Below, in pieces: positions 35,369 to 44,095 of a stretch of DNA of 64,000 nucleotides (position 1 is the first letter of the stretch; every line of letters starts with the position of its first letter). The stretch is taken from positions 1 to 64,000 of the forward strand of contig JAUIGV010000026.1 in the NCBI GenBank assembly GCA_030432565.1, in the 5' to 3' direction. The translations under genes and the position numbers were made by a program. The stretch comes from Verrucomicrobiia bacterium (GTDB lineage: Bacteria; Verrucomicrobiota; Verrucomicrobiia; Verrucomicrobiales; Akkermansiaceae). A model generated the notes under the pieces. That model worked only from the letters and a program-made list of their open reading frames with translations. It did no database searches and had not been told where the DNA came from.

Positions 35369-36389
35369 AACCCACCTCCTCGGTGTAGCCATTCAGATAA
35401 ACCGCCACCCCCTCCCAGGTGACCGGGTTTTCGCTCGTCTTCTTGAGAAACCACATCGCCTTCACGATCCCCCTCTCTGCGTCATCGCCAACCTCTTCCC
35501 AACGGTCCAGATAAAGCCGCCCTTCTGCGTAGTTCAGGCCCACAAATTCTCCCGGAACACCGGAACCCTTGTCCATCCACGATCCTGTCACCGTTCCAAC
35601 CTCGGCCCACTCCAGCCCCATTCGCAAATTCGTCTCTCCGCTCGAGCCATCATAAGCAGCAGGCCGCCCCTCCCTCCGTCCCTGCGCATCCCCCGCCTTG
35701 GCCATTTTCACCACCCCCAATGTCCCGGATCCTCCCGACCACATCAACTTGCCGTTCCCGGAAGACTTTCGGACCACCAATTCTTCTCCGGAATCGGCAC
35801 CCGTCCCGAGGCATAAAAACTTCACCACACCCCGCTCGGAATTGTCGCCAAAAAGCCGGAAGATCTTCTGCCCGTCATCGCTGACAAAAGCCCCGCGCAC
35901 CGCCTCATCCTCCGTCCACTGCAACGCAAAACATCCCTTCCTCCCCGCCATTTCACCCGGATAAATCGATGCCGGAATATCCAACGGTTCAAGGTTGATT
36001 CTCACGTCATCAATCACCACCGGAGAGAAATTGTCAGCCCCGCCAAGCGCCTTCTTCAATTCGCTTCCCTTCTGTTCATAAAGCGAGGCCCTCACCATCC
36101 AGAACAAGGCCTCCCGCTTCAACTCGGGTTCCGGCGCCACCTGGGCGCGAGCTTGTAATTCCGCCCACGCCATCCACGCCAAGTGAGCCTTTTCCAACTG
36201 ATCCCGATAAGCCTTTCCCTCACCCTCCGGCACCTTCTTCGAAAAGGCCTTCACCTTCGCCTGAAAGTACTCACCCGCGGCTTCTTCAAGCACCAACTTC
36301 TGCGCCCGAAACTCCTCCTTTGCCTCCTCGAGAGTCTGCCCTGTCAAGGTTCCCCACCCCAGACAGAACACCGATAGAAATTTTCTCAT
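35346..36389 (-). CDS. Secreted protein, unknown
   Basis: A 347-residue protein with signal peptide MRKFLSVFCLGWGTLTGQ. The first 100 mature residues are helical (QLEKAHLAWMAWAELQARAQ), vaguely LprI-like, and the rest is beta-rich with many Gly, Ser and Glu. No enzyme motif seen. Overlaps the HAD gene end by 23 bp. Its start faces a 575-bp stretch without a gene. Confidence 0.68.
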   Translation of the reverse strand: MRKFLSVFCLGWGTLTGQTLEEAKEEFRAQKLVLEEAAGEYFQAKVKAFSKKVPEGEGKAYRDQLEKAHLAWMAWAELQARAQVAPEPELKREALFWMVRASLYEQKGSELKKALGGADNFSPVVIDDVRINLEPLDIPASIYPGEMAGRKGCFALQWTEDEAVRGAFVSDDGQKIFRLFGDNSERGVVKFLCLGTGADSGEELVVRKSSGNGKLMWSGGSGTLGVVKMAKAGDAQGRREGRPAAYDGSSGETNLRMGLEWAEVGTVTGSWMDKGSGVPGEFVGLNYAEGRLYLDRWEEVGDDAERGIVKAMWFLKKTSENPVTWEGVAVYLNGYTEEVGFTKIPQE

Positions 36390-36964
36390 GAGATCTAACT
36401 AACGAATTTTACACCAACGACAAAACACAAAAGCTTCTGAGATTGAACCGCGAGGGACCTCTCACCGGGACTTCTCCTTTTGTTTCCCAGTGGATCGCCA
36501 AAGTGACCACCTATCAGTTTGTACCAATTCGCGGTTATTTTGAAACGCGGTCCCGGCAATTCCGACAACCCGAATCTCCGCGATCTGATCTCAAGAAAAA
36601 TCAGGGAACAGAAAGGAAAGCAACACGAGGCCACCTCGATAGAAAAACTGAATCACAACGGCCCGCAATTCCCCGGAACAAGGTGCCCGGACACAGCAAC
36701 AGGCGGACTCAAGTTGTGAAAAGTGGGCGGGAAGATCCCAATTCCCGGCGGTCTTTCCAAAGAAGGCCAATGGGATACGCGATCATGCCACCGACTCGAG
36801 AGGACTGTCGGTCGCCCAAGGCACATGTAAAGATAACAAGGTCTATCATTATCGATGACCCCAAAACCGGGCCAGACCAGTCACCGTCTCTGGCGAATTC
36901 ACCAAACGCAAACGAGGCGACTCCGCAAAGCCGCCTCGTAAAAAAACAGGTTCAGCGATTTCGC
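36390..36964. other. 575-bp stretch without a recognisable gene
   Basis: No reading frame here has a credible start, ribosome site or protein character. The long plus-strand frame 36443-36976 begins with TTG, is rich in Arg/Pro/Ser and runs into the reverse thioredoxin gene, so it is taken as chance. A hairpin near the right end may terminate the thioredoxin transcript. Part of the region must hold the promoter of the gene at 36389. No tRNA or known riboswitch shape was recognised. Confidence 0.5.
36912..36939 (-). terminator. Hairpin after the thioredoxin gene, possible terminator
   Basis: ACGAGGCG (36912-36919) pairs perfectly with CGCCTCGT (36932-36939), an 8-bp GC-rich stem with a 12-base loop, 25 bases beyond the stop of the reverse-strand thioredoxin gene. 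On that strand the stem is preceded by a T run and followed by a weakly T-rich TTTGCGTTTGG. A classic U tract is therefore only partly present, hence moderate confidence. Confidence 0.45.
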
Positions 36965-37660
36965 CTAGAACTTTGAAAGCTCGCCCTGAGCGGCCTTGAT
37001 CGCCTTTTGGAATGCCTCAAACTTTTTGGTGTTCTCTTCGTTGCGCTCGGGCCTCGTCTTGATCCAGTCAGAAAGTGCCTTTTTAGCATCATCGACCCCC
37101 TTGATGGCGGCTTTGAAAGCATCGGCCTTGTCAGGATTCTCTTTCACATAAGCTTCGACGTTGGCAGGACTCAGGCGGACGACCGCCTCAAATTCGGCAA
37201 TGAATGACTCGGGAGTCTTGTCACGCCCGGCACCAAGTTGGCCAATCTTGGTCTCACCATCACTGTCCAGGATGACGTAGGATGGATATCCCCTCACCGC
37301 AAATTTCGTCTTCAGATCGTTGTTCCGTTCGACATATTTTTTGGGGACAATGCTCTTGTCCTTCGGAAAGTCGAGAGTCACCAGAAGGACGTTTTCGCCC
37401 GCATATTTCTTCCACTCGTCCTTGGCGAAAACCCCCTTGTCCATAAGCTTGCACCATCCACACCAATCGGAACCGGTGAAATTGAGAAGAAGAGGGAGTT
37501 TCTTGTCTGCTGCGACCTTTTTGGCGGCATCGAAGTCCATGGTCCAGTGACCAACCTTGGCGCCTTCAGTTTGGACGGCCTCTTCAGCTTCCTTGTTCTG
37601 AGCGGCGAGTGAGAGGGCACCGGCGAAAAACACGCCGAGCGTTGAGTTCAGTAGTTTCAT
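36965..37660 (-). CDS. Secreted thioredoxin-like protein
   Basis: A 231-residue exported thiol protein. Start at 37660 gives the signal peptide MKLLNSTLGVFFAGALSLAA. The thioredoxin fold carries the active site FTGSDWCGWCKLMD (CxxC near residue 71) and a cis-Pro segment GYPSYVILDSDG. The last 70 residues form a charged helical tail absent from plain thioredoxins. Probably acts in periplasmic disulfide handling, in the thioredoxin_7/DUF255-like branch common in Verrucomicrobiota and Bacteroidota. A hairpin follows the stop. Confidence 0.86.
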   Translation of the reverse strand: MKLLNSTLGVFFAGALSLAAQNKEAEEAVQTEGAKVGHWTMDFDAAKKVAADKKLPLLLNFTGSDWCGWCKLMDKGVFAKDEWKKYAGENVLLVTLDFPKDKSIVPKKYVERNNDLKTKFAVRGYPSYVILDSDGETKIGQLGAGRDKTPESFIAEFEAVVRLSPANVEAYVKENPDKADAFKAAIKGVDDAKKALSDWIKTRPERNEENTKKFEAFQKAIKAAQGELSKF

Positions 37661-38098
37661 TGATTCTTGATATTGACGTTTTGGAGCGAGGGCGGAATCG
37701 AACGAAAAACCGTTGTCACGCATCGAGATGCCACGCTTTGCAACATCTGTAACGCAGCCGCTGGTGGTATTTGTGTCACAAAAGAGGAAGAAAGACTCAA
37801 AAAATGCCCCAGAGAGCCTCACAACAAGACGACAGGGCCATTATTTTCTACGAAAATAGCGTTCTCAATGAGGGGGTGGTTGGTTGGATCTCTTGGAGGC
37901 CCGTCTGGAATGTATCGGCTTGAGTCAGGCAAGGCGGGTTGCAGGACTATCAAACAGCTCCATCAGAACGCGGATCACAAATCGCTTCACTCTGGAACTC
38001 GGAATGGAATTATGGAAGGATAACTGGCCCACTCCGCAAAAAATTCGCCATTTTCGTAACGCTGTGGCGTGCCCGGCGTCTTCTCCTTTGCCAGCCTT
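37661..38098. other. 438-bp divergent intergenic region
   Basis: Lies between the starts of the reverse thioredoxin gene and the ECF sigma gene and must carry both promoters. A GGAAC element at 37994-37998, about 100 bp ahead of the sigma gene, is of the kind used as an ECF -35 box, so autoregulation is possible, but the -10 partner is not clear. No gene-like frame is convincing. Confidence 0.4.
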
Positions 38099-38707
38099 AT
38101 GGATTCACCTTCTGCCAACGTCACTCCGGCGCTCCTTCGAGCCGTCCGGCGAGGCGACCAGAGGGCGGCACGTCAACTCGTAGAAATGCTTTATCCCCTC
38201 GTGATCACCATCGTCCGGCGTCACCTACCCCGGAGTGAGGCCGAGGAGGATCTTTGCCAAGAGGTGTTCCTCAAGATGTTCACACGATTAAAGCAATACT
38301 CCGGCGAAAAGGCCTTCGACCACTGGGTCTCAAAAATTGCCCTCCACACCTGCTACGACAAGCTCCGCAAACTCAGCCGCCGTAAGGTGATGTCCTACGC
38401 CGAACTCGATGCGGACGAATCGACATTTCTGTTCCCGGCCGAATCCTTAACCACGCCCCAATCCCTGGAAGGCTCACCCGGCCTCGCGTGCGATCTTCTG
38501 GAACGCCTCCTCGCCCATCTCAATCCGCGCGAGACTATGATCATTCGCCTTCTCGATCTCGAGGAAAAGTCGGTCAACGAGATCTGTGACCTCATCGATT
38601 GGAAAGCCTCCCGTGTCCGCGTCACCGCCATGCGCGCCCGTCGCAAGCTCGGCGTCCTCCTCCAGGAACTCGAAAAACAATCCCAACCACCGTCCATCGC
38701 CTCATGA
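38099..38707 (+). CDS. RNA polymerase sigma factor, ECF subfamily
   Basis: A 202-residue sigma-70 family protein with region 2 (RRGDQRAARQLVEMLYP through EEDLCQEVFLKMFTRLKQY, about residues 17-65) and region 4 (about 140-190, with EEKSVNEICDLIDWKASRVRVTAMRARRKL forming the helix-turn-helix). Region 1.1 and 3 are missing, as in ECF factors. Start taken at ATG 38099; a GTG at 38069 is in frame. Its stop overlaps the start of a small membrane protein gene (ATGA), likely its anti-sigma partner. Confidence 0.93.
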   Translation: MDSPSANVTPALLRAVRRGDQRAARQLVEMLYPLVITIVRRHLPRSEAEEDLCQEVFLKMFTRLKQYSGEKAFDHWVSKIALHTCYDKLRKLSRRKVMSYAELDADESTFLFPAESLTTPQSLEGSPGLACDLLERLLAHLNPRETMIIRLLDLEEKSVNEICDLIDWKASRVRVTAMRARRKLGVLLQELEKQSQPPSIAS

Positions 38708-38982
38708 AGCCTGAAAAACACTGGCAAAAAGTCGCAGAGCGATTTCGCCACAGCGAAACTCCTGTCCCAACCGATTCCGCTCCACCCGGATTCACCACGC
38801 GAGTCGTCGCCCTCGCAGACCTCGAGCCAAAGCCTTCTTTGGTGACCCGCCTGCGCAATTGGTCGCTCGGCACCGCTGCAGCCACCGCTCTTGCCTTCGC
38901 GATCGTCTTTTCCCTGCACGAGCGCGAGACTCAATTCGTTCCCGTGCCTCAACTCGATCTCCCTACCCCGACAAAACCATGA
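38704..38982 (+). CDS. Small single-pass membrane protein, putative anti-sigma factor
   Basis: A 92-residue protein with a charged N-terminal cytoplasmic part, one helix (LGTAAATALAFAIVFSL, about residues 54-70) and a short Pro-rich outer tail. Size, position and ATGA coupling to the ECF gene match small anti-sigma proteins, though no anti-sigma (ZAS/RsgI) motif is visible. It is coupled by another 4-bp overlap to the next gene. Confidence 0.72.
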   Translation: MKPEKHWQKVAERFRHSETPVPTDSAPPGFTTRVVALADLEPKPSLVTRLRNWSLGTAAATALAFAIVFSLHERETQFVPVPQLDLPTPTKP

Positions 38983-39374
38983 CCCACTCTCTCAAAGACT
39001 CGCTCCTCATCGGAACCGCCCTTCTCACCATTCTGGGATGCGGGTTTGGCCTCGGACGCCTCTCCCCCGTCGCAACGCCCCCCGTGGCTCCAACTGTCCC
39101 CGCTGAAACGATCAGTGACGAAGTCCTGATTTCCTTGCGTAACTCCCTCGATCTCACCACCGGACAGGAAAAGGAAATCGCACCACACCTTGATTCCCTC
39201 GAAACGGAGATCCTTGACAGCAGACGGAAAGCTCTGCTTCGCTATTACCAGCAGCTTCTTAAGTTCCACACCGACATTGCCCCCAAGCTCAATCCCCGCC
39301 AACAAAGCCTGCTCGAGGCCAACCGCAAACTCCTTGAAAAGGAATTTCTGAACCGCTTCCCCAGCCAAAGTTAA
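38979..39374 (+). CDS. Periplasmic ZraP/LTxxQ-like helical protein
   Basis: A 131-residue membrane-anchored protein: N-terminal hydrophobic segment (LLIGTALLTILGCGFGLG), a Pro-rich linker, then helices with LDLTTGQEKEIAPHL and LNPRQQSLLEANRKLL. The LTxxQ-plus-LNPRQQ arrangement recalls CpxP/ZraP/CnrX stress sensors, which often accompany ECF systems. Placement between the putative anti-sigma gene and the next helical protein supports a sensing role. Family link is by pattern only. Confidence 0.68.
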   Translation: MTHSLKDSLLIGTALLTILGCGFGLGRLSPVATPPVAPTVPAETISDEVLISLRNSLDLTTGQEKEIAPHLDSLETEILDSRRKALLRYYQQLLKFHTDIAPKLNPRQQSLLEANRKLLEKEFLNRFPSQS

Positions 39375-39383
39375 TCCCAAACC

Positions 39384-39974
39384 ATGCGCTTCCTCCACCC
39401 ATCATTGGGACTCACGGCCCTTGTCGCTGCCTTTGCAGTTGGCCTGCGGACAGGGGAAGACGCACCCTCGCCTCTCTCATCTCAATCAGGAAGCACGCCC
39501 TCGCCCGGCTTTCAAATCAGGCAAAGTGGACAACCCCGGAAAATATCTGTTTCCAGAACACTCCAACCCAGGGAACACCTTCCCGATCCCCGTCTAGAGG
39601 AACTCACCCGCACCCTCTCACTGAGCAAAGATCAGCAGACGAAAATCCACCCCGCCGTGATACGGGCTACCTTCGGCTACGATCCAGAAAAGCCCTGCTT
39701 CAGCCTGGCCAACGACTCCCCTCTCCTGCTCGGGCCGCCCATGACCCGGGCTGATTTCGAAGACGCTCTTTTTGCCATCCTCGATGTCGAGCAACAACTC
39801 GACTACGCCGCATCCGTCACCCAAAAAGAGGCGTGGTGGCAATCGGTCATCTCCCGTCTCGAGGCAGATCTCGAGAAGCAAACATCTCCATCCGGTCATC
39901 TTTCCTCCGAATCCGAACCAGCCCCCTCGCAGGGTCGAAATCGACAACTACAACTTCCACCTGTCAGCGATTAA
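39384..39974 (+). CDS. Secreted helical protein of the ECF operon
   Basis: A 196-residue protein with an N-terminal hydrophobic segment (SLGLTALVAAFAVGLRTG), a Ser/Pro-rich stretch and a helical part with LSLSKDQQTKIHPAV and LDVEQQLDYAA, echoing the LTxxQ/LNPRQQ pattern of the preceding protein. It may be a diverged paralogue. Nine bp after the previous stop, so in the same operon. Function unknown. Confidence 0.66.
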   Translation: MRFLHPSLGLTALVAAFAVGLRTGEDAPSPLSSQSGSTPSPGFQIRQSGQPRKISVSRTLQPREHLPDPRLEELTRTLSLSKDQQTKIHPAVIRATFGYDPEKPCFSLANDSPLLLGPPMTRADFEDALFAILDVEQQLDYAASVTQKEAWWQSVISRLEADLEKQTSPSGHLSSESEPAPSQGRNRQLQLPPVSD

Positions 39975-39979
39975 ACGTC

Positions 39980-40585
39980 ATGAAAAATCTTCGTAACGCA
40001 ATGAAAGCCTCCAACGTCTTTTTAAACAAGACCATGCTCCGTATCCTGTTCTCGTTCGTCTTTCTTCCTGCTCTCACTTGGGCCGGTGAGCGTACCTTTG
40101 GGAACGGGACGCTACCCGAGCATCTCGCCATCTACGATGTCGATGGAAGCGGCGGACTCAACGAGGAGGAATTACAAGTTTTGCAAGAAGACCGGCTCAA
40201 TCGCCAGCGCAGGCTTCGGAACCGCTGGGATACCGACAAAGATGGTAAGATTTCCAACGCCGAACGCGAGGCCGCCAAGGCTGCGATCAGACGGACCATC
40301 GAGCAGCGCCGGGTAAAACGGTTTAATGAAGTCGATCTCGATCGCAACGGCCAACTCACCCTCACCGAATTCCGAAATATCACCGCAGTCTCGGACGCCG
40401 ACACCAACACTCCCGGGGTCGCTCTTCGTATTTTCAACAATCTCGACTCAGACAAAAACGAGATGGTCAGCACCCGCGAGTTTCTTCTCAAACTTGACAG
40501 TCTGCCGCCGGACGTCGTCGATATTCCGCCTACCAACGAGCACCCAAAGCGCCCCATCACGAACAGTCCCGCCCGGCCCCGCTAA
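39980..40585 (+). CDS. Secreted EF-hand protein, four calcium loops
   Basis: A 201-residue protein with a signal peptide (LRILFSFVFLPALTWAGE, preceded by an 18-residue extension; an internal ATG at 40034 may be the true start). Four EF-hand loops are visible: DVDGSGGLNEEE, DTDKDGKISNAE, DLDRNGQLTLTE and DSDKNEMVSTRE; the fourth has Asn-Glu in place of the Gly-containing centre and may bind weakly. Calcium binding in the periplasm or outside is inferred. It is 5 bp after the previous stop. Confidence 0.85.
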   Translation: MKNLRNAMKASNVFLNKTMLRILFSFVFLPALTWAGERTFGNGTLPEHLAIYDVDGSGGLNEEELQVLQEDRLNRQRRLRNRWDTDKDGKISNAEREAAKAAIRRTIEQRRVKRFNEVDLDRNGQLTLTEFRNITAVSDADTNTPGVALRIFNNLDSDKNEMVSTREFLLKLDSLPPDVVDIPPTNEHPKRPITNSPARPR

Positions 40586-40606
40586 CCTCCACAGCGTCGC
40601 ACGACC

Positions 40607-41566
40607 GTGATTTTGAGATTGCTTGCCGCCTTCTGGACGACCCTAGGGATGGTCTCCGCAACGACTGGTCTTCTTTACCAGACCCACTTTGAAAATTTCA
40701 CCGCCGGTCCGAATCAATGGACCGGAACTGACGGTTGGTTTGGAAATCCCGGAGCAGGCGCACTCAACATTCAGGGAATCGATCAGGACCAAATCACCGG
40801 AATCGGTAAATCCGCCTACCTCGGATTCAACACCCCCGCCTCGCGTTGGAACTACGTCGCCCGGGTTTTCAACCACAACCCGGTGACCGAGGGGTCCACA
40901 ACGATTGAGGTTGACTCCCTGCTTGGCATTCAAGACTCCACGAACGGGAATTTTGATTCCTTCTTCGTCTCGGTTTACAACCACCTCGGCCAATTCCTCG
41001 CCGCCATTCAGTTCACCAACGAGAATCAGTCCTACCGAATTTGGCGGGATGACGGCGTCTCGCTGACTGACACCACGATCAACTTCATTCCCGGAGAACT
41101 ACAACTCCTGGTTCTCCAAATTGACCTCATCAACAATCGCTGGTCGGCCGGGCATGACGGCATTCCGCTCTTCACGGATGCAACTTTCACCTTGTCAGAC
41201 AATCCTCGTACTTTTGGCTCACTCTCCTACGAATGGCAGATCACCGACCAGGATCCGGCAAATCACGGAGACAACTGGATGCTTGTTGCCGATTGCGAGG
41301 TTTGGGCCATTCCCCCGGCCTCAGATGAATTCACGATAAACCCGATCACCTTCTCCGACACGGGAGCTCCCGGATTTGAATTCGAAGGCGAACCCGGCTG
41401 GACTTACCAGATCGAATACACCGAATCATTTGCCGTCTGGAACGACGACCTTCCCGATTCAACCTTCGTCATCACCGAACCGGGCACCAAGGTCCAATTC
41501 ACGGACCCGGGCAACCGTCAACCGCAAGCCCGCTTCTATCGGGTCCTCCGCACCGTGACGCCGTAG
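40607..41566 (+). CDS. Secreted beta-rich protein, PEP-CTERM-lacking, unknown
   Basis: A 319-residue protein from GTG 40607, with signal peptide ILRLLAAFWTTLGMVSATTG. The body looks like a jelly-roll domain (YQTHFENFTAGPNQWTG...VARVFNHNPVTEGSTTIEVDSLLG). The C-terminus ends PGWTYQIEYTESFAVW...ARFYRVLRT, the same module as in the proteins ending at 23045 and 25515. No sorting signal of PEP-CTERM kind is seen. Probably co-transcribed with the EF-hand gene, 21 bp upstream. Confidence 0.75.
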   Translation: MILRLLAAFWTTLGMVSATTGLLYQTHFENFTAGPNQWTGTDGWFGNPGAGALNIQGIDQDQITGIGKSAYLGFNTPASRWNYVARVFNHNPVTEGSTTIEVDSLLGIQDSTNGNFDSFFVSVYNHLGQFLAAIQFTNENQSYRIWRDDGVSLTDTTINFIPGELQLLVLQIDLINNRWSAGHDGIPLFTDATFTLSDNPRTFGSLSYEWQITDQDPANHGDNWMLVADCEVWAIPPASDEFTINPITFSDTGAPGFEFEGEPGWTYQIEYTESFAVWNDDLPDSTFVITEPGTKVQFTDPGNRQPQARFYRVLRTVTP

Positions 41567-41576
41567 CGCAGGCGGC

Positions 41577-42554
41577 CTATTTCTTAAAAGCGGCCTCCCG
41601 TTTTTCGTCAATACGAGCCGGCTTCAATTTCTTCCAATCTTCGGGGTTGGGAAGTTTCAGTCGCTTTGTCTTATTGCCATAACGATCGAGATTGGCATTA
41701 AGATCGTCCTCCGTGAGCGGCTTGGATTTCACGCCACCCTCGGGAACCTCCATACCCGCCGACCAGACCAAAGCGTTAAGCACAACCGTCCGAAAACCAT
41801 CAAGCGCCCAGCCATGGTGGTAATGCCCACCGGTAAAGCCAACCCCACGCCCCCCGCCAGGACGCTCGTAGCCCCACATCAGGGCCTGCTCCTTGTTCAA
41901 ACCATCAACACCGTGCTGATTCCAGAGATTGATGTATTTATACATATTCTCACGCGTCGGTGTTGCCGTAACCAAATTGAGAACCTTGTCGCGATCATCG
42001 ATGAACCGCATGTTGTAATAAAACTCATCCAGACAAGTGACTGTTTCCGGCACCCCGTTTCCGACTTCGTGATCCTTTTTCACCTTCATATCGGCAACCC
42101 AATGCGGATTAACCGACCACTTGGACTCCATCGCCCCGCCTATCCAGGGCTGGTAATATTTTTTACCCATCTGAGGATTGGGGTGAACCGCATAGTGCAT
42201 AAACACCATGCCAACGCCTTTCTTTGCAAGCGAATCAAGATACTCCCACTCGCCTGCAATACCGCTCACATTATCAGCAAAGATGAAAATGGAGTCCGCA
42301 TCGTCGAGAACCGACTTGTCTTTCGGCCAGTCCCTGCCAACGACCACCGCTTCGACATTGAGTCCACTTTGCTCATTCAGCGCCTTCGCGAGAAGCATGC
42401 ATCCAGCCCTGAATTCGTGTTCCCCCGACCCGTGGCTTCGATTCCCAGCGATCAGAACGATCTTCTTTTTTTTCGCCTCCTCCTTCTTGGCTGACAAAAA
42501 GAACGGAGTGGTGAGTGCCAGCAAAAGAGGGACAATAAGAGCAAAACGTTTCAT
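41577..42554 (-). CDS. ThuA-like domain protein, secreted
   Basis: A 325-residue protein of the ThuA (trehalose-utilisation-like, glutamine amidotransferase-like) superfamily. Signal peptide KRFALIVPLLLALTTPFFLS. The fold is indicated by VLIAGNRSHGSGEHEFRAGC near residue 33, IFADNVSG and VFMHYAVHPNP. These proteins are abundant in Verrucomicrobiota and Planctomycetes and their reaction is poorly known. The gene lies 52 bp downstream of a sulfatase gene on the same strand. Confidence 0.87.
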   Translation of the reverse strand: MKRFALIVPLLLALTTPFFLSAKKEEAKKKKIVLIAGNRSHGSGEHEFRAGCMLLAKALNEQSGLNVEAVVVGRDWPKDKSVLDDADSIFIFADNVSGIAGEWEYLDSLAKKGVGMVFMHYAVHPNPQMGKKYYQPWIGGAMESKWSVNPHWVADMKVKKDHEVGNGVPETVTCLDEFYYNMRFIDDRDKVLNLVTATPTRENMYKYINLWNQHGVDGLNKEQALMWGYERPGGGRGVGFTGGHYHHGWALDGFRTVVLNALVWSAGMEVPEGGVKSKPLTEDDLNANLDRYGNKTKRLKLPNPEDWKKLKPARIDEKREAAFKK

Positions 42555-42606
42555 AATTTTCTACACGCAATTACGCAGTTTTTTGGCCGACCCTTCCAGA
42601 AAGAAC

Positions 42607-44001
42607 CTATTTAAGAGCCTTGTATTCCCCAAACACCAGCTCGTCACCATGAAGCTTTGCTTCCGACTTGAGCGCCGCGAAAAGTTTCCTGGCAACCTCC
42701 CTGCCCTTTCCTGTTCGAAGCAGATCCACCTTCTCAAACGGATCTTTTTCCAGGTGATAGAGGCGGGCAATTCCACCGCCGGGATACAGAATCAACTTGT
42801 AACCATCCTTGGTCAGGGCGCGCTGCGCATCCTTGAGATAAGCCGAGTAAATTTGATCACGACCTCTCGACTCGCCTCTTAGAACCGGGATGTAACTCTG
42901 ATACTGGATATGCTCCGGGACTTCCGCCCCGGCAACCTCAAGAGCAGTCGGGACCGAGTCTTGAATATAAATCGGCGCCGAGATTTTCCTACCGGCCTCA
43001 ACTTCCGGCCCCACGACAACGTAGGGAACCCGAATGCTGTGGTCATACATGTTCTGTTTTCCAAGAAGACCGTGACGACCGCAGCCCAGCCCATGGTCCG
43101 CCGTGAAAACGATGTAGGTATTTTCACGCTGACCATTTTTCTCCAGGGTCTCCAAAACCCGTCCAATTTGTGCGTCCAAATGCGTGATTAAAGCGAAGTA
43201 TTCACGACGGGCCACTTGGACCGAATGCTTGGTTCTCGGCATCGGGGCGAGTTTTTCATCGCGCAAACTATGGGGAGCCTTCATCACCTTGCGATAAGGA
43301 TAAGCATCGAGAAAATTCTCGGGCACCTTGATGTCGGAAACCGGATACATGTCGAGATACTCCTGTGGAGACTGTCTTGGATCGTGCGGAGCATTAAAGG
43401 CAAGATAGAAGAAGAACGGCTTCTCATCCTTCTTTGCCATGTTGAGATACCTGATCGCGGTATCGGCCTCGACTTCCGACCAGTGTTTTCCTCCCTTCCA
43501 AAAACCGTTGTTCGACTGATCCGTGGGATCCCAAACATCTTTTTTGCCCTCAAGAGGACGATTGTATCCCTCTTTCACCTGATTGGGCATTCCTGGGCGA
43601 ACATCCCCGACATGATCAAAAAGCGTCTCTGCCTTCATACGAACATGCCACTTTCCGGTCATGTAAGTGGTGTAACCCGCATCGCTCATCAACTGGGGCC
43701 AAAGGCGGCGCTCGCCCATCTTTGCCTCTTCCCTCTGGGCATACCAGAGATGGCGCCCCGTCATCATCATATTGCGGCTCGCCACACAAATCGCACCATT
43801 CCACCCGCCTGAATTGTAGGCGTGGGTGAATTGGGTCCCCGAAGCAAACAACTTGTCCAGATTCGGGGTCTTCACCTCCGTTAGTCCCAACGAGCCTATC
43901 GCCTCGTATGTCATATCGTCCGCGAAAATGAACAGGATATTTGGCTTCTCAGCCGCGGAAACAAGGGAGAGCAGAGCAAGAAATGGAGCGAAGATGCGCA
44001 T
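42607..44001 (-). CDS. Sulfatase, formylglycine type
   Basis: Hydrolyses sulfate esters, probably of polysaccharides, outside the cytoplasm. The 464-residue protein has a signal peptide (RIFAPFLALLSLVSAAE), metal-binding DD in IFADDMTYE (about 27-32) and the modification motif ICVASRNMMMTGRH, where Cys72 would become formylglycine (a Cys-x-Ala-Ser-Arg form of the motif). HGLGCGRHGLLGKQ carries further active-site residues. No formylglycine-generating enzyme gene is in the window. Confidence 0.93.
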   Translation of the reverse strand: MRIFAPFLALLSLVSAAEKPNILFIFADDMTYEAIGSLGLTEVKTPNLDKLFASGTQFTHAYNSGGWNGAICVASRNMMMTGRHLWYAQREEAKMGERRLWPQLMSDAGYTTYMTGKWHVRMKAETLFDHVGDVRPGMPNQVKEGYNRPLEGKKDVWDPTDQSNNGFWKGGKHWSEVEADTAIRYLNMAKKDEKPFFFYLAFNAPHDPRQSPQEYLDMYPVSDIKVPENFLDAYPYRKVMKAPHSLRDEKLAPMPRTKHSVQVARREYFALITHLDAQIGRVLETLEKNGQRENTYIVFTADHGLGCGRHGLLGKQNMYDHSIRVPYVVVGPEVEAGRKISAPIYIQDSVPTALEVAGAEVPEHIQYQSYIPVLRGESRGRDQIYSAYLKDAQRALTKDGYKLILYPGGGIARLYHLEKDPFEKVDLLRTGKGREVARKLFAALKSEAKLHGDELVFGEYKALK

Positions 44002-44095
44002 GGGGAAACCCTACGCAGAAAATCGGAGCATTTTGACACTTAACATTCACTTTTTTCGCTGCTAACACCTTCCCGCCGGCAGTCGCGGGCACACG

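Noticed and set aside
36443-36976. 177-residue plus-strand frame in the long intergenic stretch
   Set aside because: Begins at TTG without ribosome site, is Arg/Pro-rich and runs into the reverse thioredoxin gene.
37695-37702. GAATCGAA resembling a tRNA T-loop (reverse TTCGATTC)
   Set aside because: No paired T-stem or acceptor-stem bases surround it, so it cannot be a tRNA.
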